Assembly: GCF_030316895.1 (NCBI RefSeq)
Contig: NZ_JASZYV010000002.1
Location: 558,001 to 622,000, forward strand
DNA from: Variovorax dokdonensis
Lineage (GTDB): Bacteria; Pseudomonadota; Gammaproteobacteria; Burkholderiales; Burkholderiaceae_C
DNA: 64,000 nucleotides
Reading direction: 5' to 3'
Shown in pieces: positions 35,570-44,677 of the stretch. A model generated the notes under the pieces. It ran no database searches. It saw only the letters and a program-made list of their open reading frames with translations, and was not told where the DNA came from. Both the position numbers and the translations under genes were made by a program. Each line of letters begins with the position of its first letter. The stretch's first letter is position 1.

Positions 35570-35592
35570 GCAGTAACTGTTGCAGTAACTGT
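35570..35592. repeat. Short direct repeat GCAGTAACTGT, two copies
   Basis: GCAGTAACTGT occurs at 35570-35580 and again at 35582-35592 with one base between. It lies about 80 bp before the terminator in the gene-poor region. Confidence 0.7.
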
Positions 35593-35672
35593 GACGCGTT
35601 GAACCGAGGAAACCTAGATTTCATGCGGGTTGGCGGACATCTTGTGGGAGAGCCCCAGGCCACCAAAATTCC

Positions 35673-35710
35673 AAGCCCTTGATTCCTAACGGAATCAGGG
35701 GCTTTTTGTT
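35673..35710 (+). terminator. Strong Rho-independent terminator
   Basis: A 14-bp stem (AAGCCCTTGATTCC paired with GGAATCAGGGGCTT, one G-T pair) closes a TAAC loop at 35687-35690 and is followed by TTTGTTTT. The upstream CCACCA at about 35660-35665 resembles a tRNA 3' end, but no cloverleaf can be folded. The terminator has no obvious intact gene upstream and insulates the uspA promoter from the gene-poor region. Confidence 0.85.
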
Positions 35711-35770
35711 TTCTGGCCCGCAGCCTCGCGCGCCACGTCGTGCCGTCATTCGCTCGCCCTAGCGAGCCCT

Positions 35771-35784
35771 TTGATCTGCATCAA
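35771..35784. promoter_or_regulatory. FNR box upstream of uspA
   Basis: TTGATCTGCATCAA matches the FNR/Anr consensus TTGAT-N4-ATCAA perfectly. It lies 124 bp before the uspA start codon and marks the left edge of the low-oxygen gene block. Confidence 0.85.
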
Positions 35785-35907
35785 CCCCCCATCCCTCACG
35801 CCTTCTAAGCTGCTCCTCACGTGTTCGCCCGCCATCGGCCCCGCGCATTTCGCGCGCACAGCCGCTGACCCACAGCAGACACCGATCCCAACCCCAGGAG
35901 CAGCCTC

Positions 35908-36330
35908 ATGAAAATCCTTCTCGCCGTCGACGGCAGCGAATACACGCAGCGCATGCTGGACTACCTGGGCACCCACAAGGAGTCGCTGGGCGCCAACAGC
36001 AGCTATGTGGTGCTGACCGCGGTGTTCCCCGTGCCGCCGCATCCGGCCTCGTTTCTCAGCGGCCCCGTCTTGCGCGGCTACTACGACGACGAGGCGCGCA
36101 AGGTGCTTGATCCGATCCGCGCGTACCTCGGCCAACATGGCTTCGCGGCCGAGTACGCGCACCGCGTCGGGCGGCCCGCCGACGAGATCTGTGCGTTTGC
36201 CGAGCAAGGTGGGTTTGATTTGATCGTCATGGGTTCCCACGGCCATGGCGCGTTGGGCAACCTCGTGCTCGGTTCGGTCGCCACGCAGGTGCTGGCCCGC
36301 TGCAGTACGCCGGTGATGCTGGTGCGTTGA
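35908..36330 (+). CDS. uspA: Universal stress protein, UspA family
   Basis: The 140-residue single-domain protein begins MKILLAVDGSEYTQRML and has the ATP-binding pattern GSHGHGALGNLVLGSVATQVL near its end. Usp proteins bind ATP or AMP and aid survival under growth arrest and low oxygen. CAGGAG lies before the ATG. A perfect FNR box upstream and its overlap with ccoI suggest induction by oxygen limitation together with cbb3-oxidase assembly. Confidence 0.92.
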   Translation: MKILLAVDGSEYTQRMLDYLGTHKESLGANSSYVVLTAVFPVPPHPASFLSGPVLRGYYDDEARKVLDPIRAYLGQHGFAAEYAHRVGRPADEICAFAEQGGFDLIVMGSHGHGALGNLVLGSVATQVLARCSTPVMLVR

Positions 36331-36344
36331 TCGTCCAGCCGAGC

Positions 36345-38726
36345 ATGGACGTTTCGCTGGCAGTCGGTCCGCCGCTGGCCGACGCGATGGGTGGCGCGGC
36401 GGCTGCACCTCAGCGCGCGCGTGATCACGCCTCCGACCTTTCACAAGCCATCGACGATCCGCAGCACTGGTCGTCGTTCAGCCGCCCGCTGGGTTCGGCT
36501 GCCGTGGCGGCGGCAGGCCATGCGCCGCCGCAGCGCTGGGAGTCGCACTTCGTGGTGCGGGGCATGCATTGCGCGGCTTGCGCGTTCCAGTTGGAGTCGG
36601 CGCTGGCCGGCTTGCCAGGCGTGGAGCGCGTGGATGTGGATGCGCGCCACGAACGCGCCCGCGTGCGCTGGGTGTCGGGCGCAACGCGGCCATCGCAGTG
36701 GGTGAGGGCGGCTGCCGCAGCGGGCTACGGGCTCGCGCCGGCGGGCGATCTGCAGGCGCGCGAGCAACGGCGGCGCGATGCCCGCACCGCACTCTGGCGA
36801 TGGCTGGTGGCCGGGCTTTGCATGATGCAGGTGATGATGTACGCCTACCCCGCGTACACGGCCCGGCCGGGCGAGCTGAGTGCGGACAGCGCCCAGTTGC
36901 TGCGCTGGGCGTCGTGGGTGCTCTGCCTGCCGGTGCTCTTCTTTTCCAGCGGCCCGTTCTTCCGGGGCGCCTTGCGCGATCTGCGTCGCCGAAGCATCGG
37001 CATGGACCTGCCCGTAGCGCTGGGCATCGGCATCACGTTCGTGGTCAGCAGCGTGGCCACCTTCGACCCCGGCGGTCCGCTGGGGCAGGAGGTCTACTTC
37101 GATTCACTTTCGATGTTCGTGTTCTTCCTGCTCAGTGGCCGGCTGATCGAGGCGCGCCTGAAAGAGCGAACCGCCATCGCCCTGCAGGGATTGACCGCCG
37201 ATGCACCCCAGGATGCGCGCCGTCGCCGGGCGGATGGCCTGAGCTTCGAGCGCGTGGCCATCGGGCAACTTGCCCTGGGCGATGTGCTGCAGGTTCTGCC
37301 CGGCGAGCGCTTTCCGGCGGACGGCCGCCTGATCGATGGCGACACGCTCGTCGACGAGGCATTGCTCACCGGCGAGTCGCACCCCCTGCCTCGCGCGCGA
37401 GGCGAGCTCGTGCTGGCCGGCTCGCACAACCTGAGCGCCGCCGTGCAGATGCAGGTGAAGGCACTCGGCGCCGACACGCGCCTGGCCGGCATTGCCGCAT
37501 TGATGGACAGCGCCGCCTTCGACAAGCCGCGTCTGGTCCAGCTTGCCGATCGGGTGGCGCGGCCCTTTCTCCTGTTCGTCGTGGTTGCGGCCGCGTTGGC
37601 TGCTGCGCTGTGGTGGCCCGAAGGCCACGGCCAGGCGCTGATGGTGGCGGTGTCGGTGTTGATCGTCACCTGCCCGTGTGCGCTCTCCCTGGCCGCGCCG
37701 TCGAGCATGCTGGCCAGCGCGGGTGCCATGGCGCGCGAGGGCGTGCTGGTGCGTGAACTGCAGTCGCTGGAGGCGCTGGCGGGCATCGACACGGTGGTCT
37801 TCGACAAGACCGGCACGCTCACCCGCGAGCCGGCGCGGCTGGATCGCATCTACTGCCGTCGTGGCTTGCGCCCGCGCGAAGCGCTGGAGCGCGCGGCGGT
37901 CATGGCTGCGGCTTCGCTGCACCCGGCCGCACGCGGCCTCGCCGAGGCCTGGCATGCCGTGGCAGAGCCGGCGCTGGACCGCTGGCGCCTTGTCCATTGC
38001 AACGAGCACGGCGGCCAAGGCCTGCAGGCAAGCCTGCGGCTGCATGGCGACGCGACGGCGCGGCCGCATTCGATGCGGCTCGGCTCGGCGGCCTGGTGCG
38101 GTGTGTCGCCGCTGGACGTTGCATCGATCCAGGTGCACCTGTCCGATGAACAGGGCTGGGCAGCCAGCTTCGTGCTGGTGGAAGATCTGCGCCCTGACGC
38201 CGCAGACACTGTCGCGCGGCTGCGCGCGCAGGGCTTGCAGGTGCACCTGCTTTCCGGCGACCGCGTCGAAGCCGCGGCCGCGCTGGCGCAGCGCATCGGC
38301 ATCGAACACGTCCGCGGCGGTTGCCGGCCTGAAGACAAGCTCGACCACCTGCGCGCCCTGCAAGCCCAGGGCCGGCGCGTGCTCATGGTGGGCGACGGCA
38401 TCAACGACGGCCCGGTGCTGGCCCGCGCCGATGTGTCGATGGCTTTCGGCCGGCAGGCCGCGCCACTCGCACAACAACGCGCCGACCTGATCGTGCTGGG
38501 CGAGCGTCTGGCTACCGTTGAAAGTTCCTGGTTGCAGGCGCGCAAGACACTGAGCGTGATCCGCCAGAACCTGGGCTGGGCCGCGGCCTACAACTTCGTG
38601 TGCGTGCCCATCGCATTGGCCGGATGGTTGCCCGCCTGGCTGGCGGGGCTGGGCATGGCGCTCAGTTCGCTGGTCGTGGTGGCCAATGCCGCACGCCTGT
38701 CGAGGCCGGCGCCTTCCGTGGGCTGA
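36345..38726 (+). CDS. ccoI: Copper-transporting P-type ATPase for cbb3 oxidase assembly (CcoI/FixI)
   Basis: The protein of about 793 residues has an N-terminal metal-binding domain (VRGMHCAACAFQLE), eight predicted membrane helices, the ion-path CPC in VTCPCALSLAAPSSM, the phosphorylation site FDKTGTLT and the hinge MVGDGINDGPVLARADVSMAF. CcoI exports copper for insertion in the CuB site of cbb3 oxidase. The ATG at 36345 is preferred over a TTG at 36327 that overlaps the uspA stop; 36387 is also possible. ccoS follows at once. Confidence 0.92.
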   Translation: MDVSLAVGPPLADAMGGAAAAPQRARDHASDLSQAIDDPQHWSSFSRPLGSAAVAAAGHAPPQRWESHFVVRGMHCAACAFQLESALAGLPGVERVDVDARHERARVRWVSGATRPSQWVRAAAAAGYGLAPAGDLQAREQRRRDARTALWRWLVAGLCMMQVMMYAYPAYTARPGELSADSAQLLRWASWVLCLPVLFFSSGPFFRGALRDLRRRSIGMDLPVALGIGITFVVSSVATFDPGGPLGQEVYFDSLSMFVFFLLSGRLIEARLKERTAIALQGLTADAPQDARRRRADGLSFERVAIGQLALGDVLQVLPGERFPADGRLIDGDTLVDEALLTGESHPLPRARGELVLAGSHNLSAAVQMQVKALGADTRLAGIAALMDSAAFDKPRLVQLADRVARPFLLFVVVAAALAAALWWPEGHGQALMVAVSVLIVTCPCALSLAAPSSMLASAGAMAREGVLVRELQSLEALAGIDTVVFDKTGTLTREPARLDRIYCRRGLRPREALERAAVMAAASLHPAARGLAEAWHAVAEPALDRWRLVHCNEHGGQGLQASLRLHGDATARPHSMRLGSAAWCGVSPLDVASIQVHLSDEQGWAASFVLVEDLRPDAADTVARLRAQGLQVHLLSGDRVEAAAALAQRIGIEHVRGGCRPEDKLDHLRALQAQGRRVLMVGDGINDGPVLARADVSMAFGRQAAPLAQQRADLIVLGERLATVESSWLQARKTLSVIRQNLGWAAAYNFVCVPIALAGWLPAWLAGLGMALSSLVVVANAARLSRPAPSVG

Positions 38727-38732
38727 CCCATC

Positions 38733-38870
38733 ATGAACATCCTGCTGCTGCTCATTCCCTTGTCAGTCGGCCTGGTGCTGCTGGTGCTGGCGGCGCTCTA
38801 TTGGGCGGTGGAGCGTGGCCAGTTCGACGACGTCGACCGAGAAGGCGAGCGCATCCTGCACAACGATTGA
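38733..38870 (+). CDS. ccoS: cbb3-type oxidase assembly protein CcoS
   Basis: This 45-residue protein has one membrane helix (NILLLLIPLSVGLVLLVLAALYW) and the CcoS signature WAVERGQFDDVDREGERIL. CcoS is needed for cofactor maturation of cbb3 oxidase. It starts six bases after ccoI. Its stop codon lies inside the FNR box that precedes ccoN. Confidence 0.9.
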   Translation: MNILLLLIPLSVGLVLLVLAALYWAVERGQFDDVDREGERILHND

Positions 38871-38880
38871 TCTGAATCAA
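38867..38880. promoter_or_regulatory. FNR box upstream of ccoN
   Basis: TTGATCTGAATCAA is a perfect FNR-type palindrome 65 bp before the ccoN start and overlaps the last codons of ccoS. It places ccoNOQP under oxygen-responsive activation. Confidence 0.9.
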
Positions 38881-38945
38881 AAGGCCGTCCTCTTGCGCGC
38901 AACACACTGGCGCCACAGAGAAAAAGCTCGGAGAGAAGAGGCCTC

Positions 38946-40397
38946 ATGCAGCAGACGTACGAAACGGATTCCCCCGCGAGGGCAATCTACGAAGACTCGG
39001 TGGTGCGCCAGTTCGCCATCATGGCGGTGGTGTGGGGCGTGGTGGGCATGCTGGTCGGCGTGGTGATCGCCGCGCAACTGACCTGGCCGCAGCTCAACCT
39101 CGATATTCCGTGGCTCAGCTATGGCCGACTGCGGCCGCTGCACACCAACGCGGTGATCTTCGCGTTCGGTGGTTGTGCGCTGATGGCCACCAGCTTCCAC
39201 GTCGTGCAGCGCACCTGCCAGGTGCCGCTGTTCGCGCCCGGGCTGGCGTCGTTCGTGTTCTGGGGCTGGCAGGCGATCATCGTCGCGGCGGCCATCAGCC
39301 TGCCCATGGGCTTCACTCGCGGCAAGGAATACGCGGAGCTCGAATGGCCCATCACCATCGCCATCGCGGTGGTGTGGGTGGCCTACGCGATCGTCTTCTT
39401 CGGCACCATCGCCAAGCGCAAGGTGCGCCACATCTATGTGGCCAACTGGTTCTACGGCGCGTTCATCATCGCCGTGGCGCTGCTGCACATCGTCAACGGC
39501 GCTTCGATGCCGGCCGGCTGGATGAAGAGCTACTCGGTCTACGCCGGCGTGCAGGACGCCATGGTGCAGTGGTGGTACGGGCACAACGCGGTGGGCTTCT
39601 TCCTCACCGCCGGCTTCCTGGGGATGATGTATTACTACATCCCCAAGCAGGCGGGCCGGCCGGTCTATTCGTACCGGCTGTCGATCGTTCACTTCTGGGC
39701 GCTCATCTTCACCTACATGTGGGCGGGGCCGCACCACCTGCACTACACCGCGCTGCCCGACTGGACCCAGTCGCTCGGCATGGTGTTCTCGCTCATCCTC
39801 CTGGCGCCGAGCTGGGGCGGAATGATCAACGGCGTGATGACGCTGTCGGGCGCCTGGCACAAGCTGCGCACCGACCCCGTGCTGCGCTTCCTCATCGTTG
39901 CCCTGTCGTTCTACGGCATGTCCACGTTCGAGGGGCCGATGATGTCCATCAAGACGGTCAACTCGCTCAGCCACTACACCGACTGGGGCATCGCCCACGT
40001 GCATTCGGGTGCGCTCGGCTGGGTGGGCTTCATCTCGATGGGGTCGCTCTACTACCTCATCCCGCGCATCTATGGCCGCACCAGCATGTACAGCGTGCCG
40101 GCCATCGAACTGCACTTCTGGATCTCCACCATCGGCGTGGTGCTCTACATCGCGGCCATGTGGATCGCGGGCGTCATGCAGGGCCTGATGTGGCGATCGG
40201 TCAACCCCGACGGCACGCTGGCTTACACCTTCGTGGAGGGCGTGAAGGCCACCTTCCCCTTCTACCTGGTTCGCCTGGGCGGCGGCCTGTTGTACCTGAG
40301 CGGCATGCTGCTCATGGCCTGGAACGTGTGGATGACGGTGATGTCCGGCCGGTCGGTGCGTGCACCGGTGCCGGAGCTGGCCCCCTCGCACGCCTGA
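38946..40397 (+). CDS. ccoN: cbb3-type cytochrome c oxidase subunit I
   Basis: The 483-residue protein is the catalytic subunit with about 12 membrane helices. It has His ligands for the two b haems and CuB in [29 protein letters not shown] and [11 protein letters not shown]. It reduces O2 to water with high affinity at the cytoplasmic membrane. It heads the ccoNOQP operon behind a perfect FNR box. Confidence 0.96.
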   Translation: MQQTYETDSPARAIYEDSVVRQFAIMAVVWGVVGMLVGVVIAAQLTWPQLNLDIPWLSYGRLRPLHTNAVIFAFGGCALMATSFHVVQRTCQVPLFAPGLASFVFWGWQAIIVAAAISLPMGFTRGKEYAELEWPITIAIAVVWVAYAIVFFGTIAKRKVRHIYVANWFYGAFIIAVALLHIVNGASMPAGWMKSYSVYAGVQDAMVQWWYGHNAVGFFLTAGFLGMMYYYIPKQAGRPVYSYRLSIVHFWALIFTYMWAGPHHLHYTALPDWTQSLGMVFSLILLAPSWGGMINGVMTLSGAWHKLRTDPVLRFLIVALSFYGMSTFEGPMMSIKTVNSLSHYTDWGIAHVHSGALGWVGFISMGSLYYLIPRIYGRTSMYSVPAIELHFWISTIGVVLYIAAMWIAGVMQGLMWRSVNPDGTLAYTFVEGVKATFPFYLVRLGGGLLYLSGMLLMAWNVWMTVMSGRSVRAPVPELAPSHA

Positions 40398-40421
40398 TCG
40401 AAGAAAGAGAAGCGCTGACCC

Positions 40422-41051
<630 letters not shown>

Positions 41052-41074
41052 CGCCACTCGCAGGAGACCCGAAC

Positions 41075-41215
41075 ATGGACCTCAACGACATTCGCGCCGC
41101 AGCGACCGTAGCCTGCTTCGTGCTGTTCGCCGGCATCGTGCTGTGGGCCTATTCCCGCCGCAACCTTCGTCGCTTCGAGGAGGCAGCCCGGCTGCCCTTC
41201 GACGGCGAGGAATGA
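41075..41215 (+). CDS. ccoQ: cbb3-type oxidase subunit IV
   Basis: This 46-residue protein has one membrane helix (TVACFVLFAGIVLWAYS) and a basic tail ending in ARLPFDGEE. The size, position and FxxVxxWAY pattern fit CcoQ, which stabilises the complex. CAGGAGA lies before its ATG. Confidence 0.9.
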   Translation: MDLNDIRAAATVACFVLFAGIVLWAYSRRNLRRFEEAARLPFDGEE

Positions 41216-41246
41216 CATCCAACAACCTGGGGCCGGACCCTTTGCC

Positions 41247-42155
41247 ATGAGCGACTTCATCAACCAGTTCTGGGCCGACTACGTGACCTGGATCACCCTG
41301 GCCAGCATCGCCGCATGTGCGCTGCTGCTGTGGATCACCGCGCGCAAGAAGGTGCCGGTGCGTGCGGACAACACCACCGGTCACGTGTGGGACGAAGACC
41401 TGCGAGAGGCCAACAATCCGCTGCCGATGTGGTGGGTGGGGCTGTTCGTGATCACCATCGTCTTCGGCCTGATCTACCTCGCGCTGTACCCGGGCCTGGG
41501 CCGCAGCGACGGGCGCCTCGGTTGGAGCGCACAGGGCCAGTACCAGGCCGAACGCACCCAGGCGCAGACGGCCATGGAGCCGGTCTACGCCGCCTGGCGC
41601 GACCTGCCGATCGAGAAGATCGCGCACGATCCTGCTGCGCGCGGCGTGGGCGAGCGGATCTTCATGAACAACTGCGCGCAATGCCACGCCTCCGACGCGC
41701 GCGGCAGCCGCGGTTTTCCCAACCTGACCGACGACGACTGGCTGCACGGCGGCTCGCCGGAGGCCATCCTGCAGACGATCACCAAGGGCCGCGAAGGCGT
41801 CATGCCGCCCATGGCCGCAGCCGTAGGCACCTCGGACGAAGTCCGCAACCTGGCGCAGTACGTGCTGAGCCTCTCGGGCCGGTCGACGGATTCGGTGCGC
41901 GCTCAGCTCGGGCGGTCCAAGTTCTCGGCCTGCGCCGCCTGCCATGGCATCGGCGGCGTCGGCAACCCGGCGCTGGGCGCACCGCGCCTGAACGACGAGG
42001 TCTGGCTGCACGGCTTCGGTGAAGAGGCCATCGTGTCGATCATCAACAACGGCAAGCACAACACCATGCCCGCGCAGGAAGGCCGGTTGACGGAGGCGCA
42101 GATCCGCGTGGTGGGCGCCTATGTCTGGGGGCTGTCCAACAAGGCTGCGCACTGA
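41247..42155 (+). CDS. ccoP: cbb3-type cytochrome c oxidase subunit III (di-haem cytochrome c)
   Basis: The 302-residue protein has two N-terminal membrane segments and two haem c sites, NCAQCHASDARG and ACAACHGIGG, each with a downstream Met ligand (GVMPPM and NTMPAQE). It accepts electrons from the soluble or bc1 pool. It follows ccoQ directly. Confidence 0.95.
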   Translation: MSDFINQFWADYVTWITLASIAACALLLWITARKKVPVRADNTTGHVWDEDLREANNPLPMWWVGLFVITIVFGLIYLALYPGLGRSDGRLGWSAQGQYQAERTQAQTAMEPVYAAWRDLPIEKIAHDPAARGVGERIFMNNCAQCHASDARGSRGFPNLTDDDWLHGGSPEAILQTITKGREGVMPPMAAAVGTSDEVRNLAQYVLSLSGRSTDSVRAQLGRSKFSACAACHGIGGVGNPALGAPRLNDEVWLHGFGEEAIVSIINNGKHNTMPAQEGRLTEAQIRVVGAYVWGLSNKAAH

Positions 42156-42172
42156 AGGGCCGGGGCAACGTG

Positions 42173-43606
42173 ATGAACAAGCCGTCTTCAGGCCAACCGT
42201 CCAGGATCATCCCGATCGCGCTGCAAGAGGCGTCGGAGGTGCGCCTGTACGCGCGCTCGAAGAAGGTCTATCCGCGCGCCATCAGCGGGCTCTTCAACCG
42301 CTGGCGCTGGGCCATGGTGTTTGCCACCCAGCTGTTCTTCTACGGCATGCCGTGGCTGGAGTGGGGCGGCCGGCAGGCGCTGCTGTTCGACCTGGCCTCT
42401 CGGCGCTTCTACATCCTGGGCCTGGTGCTCTACCCGCAGGATCTGATCTATCTCTCGGGCCTGTTGGTGGTCTCCGCGCTGTCGCTGTTCCTGTTCACCG
42501 CGGTGGCGGGGCGCTTGTGGTGCGGCTATGCCTGCCCACAGACCGTGTACTCCGAGATCTTCCTGTGGGTGGAGCGCCGCATCGAGGGCGAGCGCAGCGC
42601 GCGCATCCGGCTCGACGGCGAAGCCTTTTCGCTCGAGAAGCTGGTCAAGAAGTGGTTCAAGCACCTGGTCTGGCTCGCCATCGCCCTGTGGACCGGCTTC
42701 ACCTTCGTGGGCTACTTCACGCCCATCCGCGAACTGGCCATGGCCTTCCTGCAGACGCGCATGAGCGGATGGGAAGTGTTCTGGGTCATCTTCTATGGGC
42801 TGGCCACCTACGGCAATGCCGGCTTCATGCGCGAGCAGGTGTGCAAGTACATGTGCCCTTATGCCCGGTTCCAGGGTGCCATGTTCGACAGAGACACCCT
42901 CATCGTCAGCTACGACGGACAGCGCGGAGAGCCGCGCGCGCCGCTCGCGAAGAAGCCGGTGGCGGCCGAGCGGCGCGCTGGCGACTGCATCGACTGCAGC
43001 CTGTGCGTGCAGGTCTGTCCCACCGGCATCGACATCCGGCAAGGGCAGCAGTACGAATGCATCGGCTGCGGCCTCTGTGTCGACGCCTGCAACCAGGTCA
43101 TGGTCAAGGTCGGCCGCTTGCCCAACCTGGTGCGCTACGCGACCGAGAACGGCCTGGCGCAAGGCTGGGACCGCGCGGGAATGCTGCGCCGCGTCGCGCG
43201 GCCGCGCGTGCTGCTCTACAGCGTGGTCCTGCTGGCGTTGACCGTGGGACTGGCGGTCAGTCTGGCGATGCGCATGCCGCTGAAGGTCGACGTGGTGCGC
43301 GACCGCGCGGCGCTCGCGCGCATCGTCGCGGGCGGCCGGCTGGAAAACGTCTACAGCCTGCAGATCATGAACGCCACCGAGCATGAGCAAGTGCTGCGCA
43401 TCGGCGTGCACGGCCTGCCGGGCCTGGCACTCGCATCCGACGATGTCTTCGCCGTGGGGCCGGCGCAGGCCCGCTGGGTGGCGGTGCGGGTCCAGATGCC
43501 GGCCGAGAGCGCGCAGTCCGGCTCCCACCCCATCCACTTCGACATCACCGACGCCGCAGGCAGCCTGCGCGTTTCCGAGAAATCCATCTTCCTGGTGCCA
43601 CGATGA
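42173..43606 (+). CDS. ccoG: cbb3 oxidase accessory 4Fe-4S protein
   Basis: The 477-residue membrane protein has several membrane helices, a CGYACPQTVYSEIF motif and two ferredoxin-type clusters (CIDCSLCVQVCPTGID and CIGCGLCVDACNQ). CcoG reduces Cu(II) for oxidase copper insertion. The C-terminal region is an Ig-like periplasmic domain. The ATG at 42173 is preferred over a GTG three bases earlier. It overlaps ccoH by 4 bp. Confidence 0.95.
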   Translation: MNKPSSGQPSRIIPIALQEASEVRLYARSKKVYPRAISGLFNRWRWAMVFATQLFFYGMPWLEWGGRQALLFDLASRRFYILGLVLYPQDLIYLSGLLVVSALSLFLFTAVAGRLWCGYACPQTVYSEIFLWVERRIEGERSARIRLDGEAFSLEKLVKKWFKHLVWLAIALWTGFTFVGYFTPIRELAMAFLQTRMSGWEVFWVIFYGLATYGNAGFMREQVCKYMCPYARFQGAMFDRDTLIVSYDGQRGEPRAPLAKKPVAAERRAGDCIDCSLCVQVCPTGIDIRQGQQYECIGCGLCVDACNQVMVKVGRLPNLVRYATENGLAQGWDRAGMLRRVARPRVLLYSVVLLALTVGLAVSLAMRMPLKVDVVRDRAALARIVAGGRLENVYSLQIMNATEHEQVLRIGVHGLPGLALASDDVFAVGPAQARWVAVRVQMPAESAQSGSHPIHFDITDAAGSLRVSEKSIFLVPR

Positions 43607-43890
43607 AAACGATCGAGGAAATGCATTCGACGCCCGGCCTGCCCTGGTGGCGCACCGGTGCGATGTGGCTGGTGCTGGGGCTGCCGGCGGCGGTGGTCGT
43701 CGCCGGATTCCTGACCCTGTGGATCGCCCTGGCTCGACCCGATGCGGTGGTCGACCCCGACTACTACGCCAAGGGCATCGCGCTCGGCGAACGTGCCAAG
43801 TCGCCCGACAAGGCCCACATTCCCGCACAGATGGGACGCAACCACGCGATGACGCCCGACAAGGACGTGCCCGCGCTCCTCAGGAATTGA
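43603..43890 (+). CDS. ccoH: FixH-family protein CcoH
   Basis: This 95-residue protein has one membrane helix (WWRTGAMWLVLGLPAAVVVAGFLTLWIAL) followed by VVDPDYYAKGIAL, the CcoH/FixH signature. It is shorter than usual FixH proteins and lacks a full periplasmic domain. It supports oxidase assembly. Its 3' end overlaps the converging fnr gene by 11 bp. Confidence 0.88.
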   Translation: MKTIEEMHSTPGLPWWRTGAMWLVLGLPAAVVVAGFLTLWIALARPDAVVDPDYYAKGIALGERAKSPDKAHIPAQMGRNHAMTPDKDVPALLRN

Positions 43891-44593
43891 CCATGCGGTG
43901 CAGGGCCTGCTCGTCCAGCACCCGCAGCTGCCGCTGCTGAACGTCGAGGATGCCGTCTTCCATGAACTTCGACAGCGTGCGGCTCACCGTTTCGAGCTTC
44001 AGCCCGAGGTAGCTGCCGATCTCCTCGCGGGACATGCGCAGCAGCACTTCGGAGCGCGAGAAGCCGCGGGCATGCAGCCGCTGCAGCAGGTTGAGCAGGA
44101 ACACCGCCAGCCGCTCCTCGGCCCGCATGCTGCCCAGCAAGAGCATCACGCCATGGTCGCGGACGATCTCGCGGCTCATGATCTGGTGCACGTGCCGCTG
44201 CAGCGCAGGCACCTCGCGCGACAGGGTCTCGACGCGGTCGAACGGAATCACGCAGACCTGCGCATCTTCGAGCGCCACGGCGTCGCAGCTGTACTGGTCG
44301 CTCACGATGCCGTCCAGGCCCAGGATCTCGCCCGCCATCTGAAAGCCGGTGACCTGGTCGCGCCCATCCTCGCTGGCCACGCGCGTCTTGAACGTTCCTG
44401 AGCGGATGGCGAACAGCGCGCTGAACTTCTCGCCGTTGTGAAAGAGCGTCTCGCGCCGCCGCAGGCGACGGCGTGTCGAGACCAGCCCATCGATGCGCTC
44501 CAGTTCGTCGGACTGCAGCCCGACGGGCATGCAAAGCTCGCGCAAGTTGCAGGCGGAGCAGGCGACCTGGTTGGAAGTCTTGTTGCAGATCAT
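43880..44593 (-). CDS. fnr: Fnr-type oxygen-sensing transcription regulator
   Basis: The 237-residue protein keeps four Cys that would hold an oxygen-labile 4Fe-4S cluster: Cys12, Cys15 and Cys21 in ACSACNLRELCMP, and Cys114 in QVCVIPF. Its cAMP-receptor-like barrel leads to a helix-turn-helix (SREEIGSYLGLKLETVSRTLSKF) whose Glu-x-x-Ser-Arg set recognises TTGAT half-sites. A divergent FNR box lies between it and hemN. It is the probable activator of all FNR-box genes here. Confidence 0.94.
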   Translation of the reverse strand: MICNKTSNQVACSACNLRELCMPVGLQSDELERIDGLVSTRRRLRRRETLFHNGEKFSALFAIRSGTFKTRVASEDGRDQVTGFQMAGEILGLDGIVSDQYSCDAVALEDAQVCVIPFDRVETLSREVPALQRHVHQIMSREIVRDHGVMLLLGSMRAEERLAVFLLNLLQRLHARGFSRSEVLLRMSREEIGSYLGLKLETVSRTLSKFMEDGILDVQQRQLRVLDEQALHRMVNS

Positions 44594-44629
44594 GTTCCTT
44601 TGATTGTGGCCAGTCGCCGCAGCGCCCGG

Positions 44630-44643
44630 TTGATCTACATCAA
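44630..44643. promoter_or_regulatory. FNR box between fnr and hemN
   Basis: TTGATCTACATCAA is a perfect FNR palindrome, 37 bp from the fnr start and 35 bp before the hemN start. It can serve autoregulation and hemN activation. Confidence 0.88.
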
Positions 44644-44677
44644 TACGCCGCGGCCGGCGCTTGGCACATTGAGCCGC

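Larger units (their letters stand above)
33019..35770. other. Gene-poor, lower-GC region with no recognisable gene
   Basis: About 2.7 kb lies between the split nuclease-like gene and the uspA promoter. Several open frames exist (for example 33709-33966, 34670-34882 and 34941-35576), but none has a recognised domain or a convincing ribosome site. The composition looks AT-richer than the neighbours by eye. It contains a 5 x 7-bp tandem repeat, repeated TTCGCTTGCGA words (33290-33300 and 33387-33397) and a terminator at its right edge. Decayed foreign DNA is the simplest reading. Confidence 0.5.

Noticed and set aside
34941..35576. 211-codon open frame in the gene-poor region
   Set aside because: No domain, uneven composition and no good ribosome site; likely spurious.
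35600..35672. Possible tRNA gene ending in CCACCA before the terminator
   Set aside because: No T-arm or acceptor stem can be paired by eye, so it is not listed as a tRNA.
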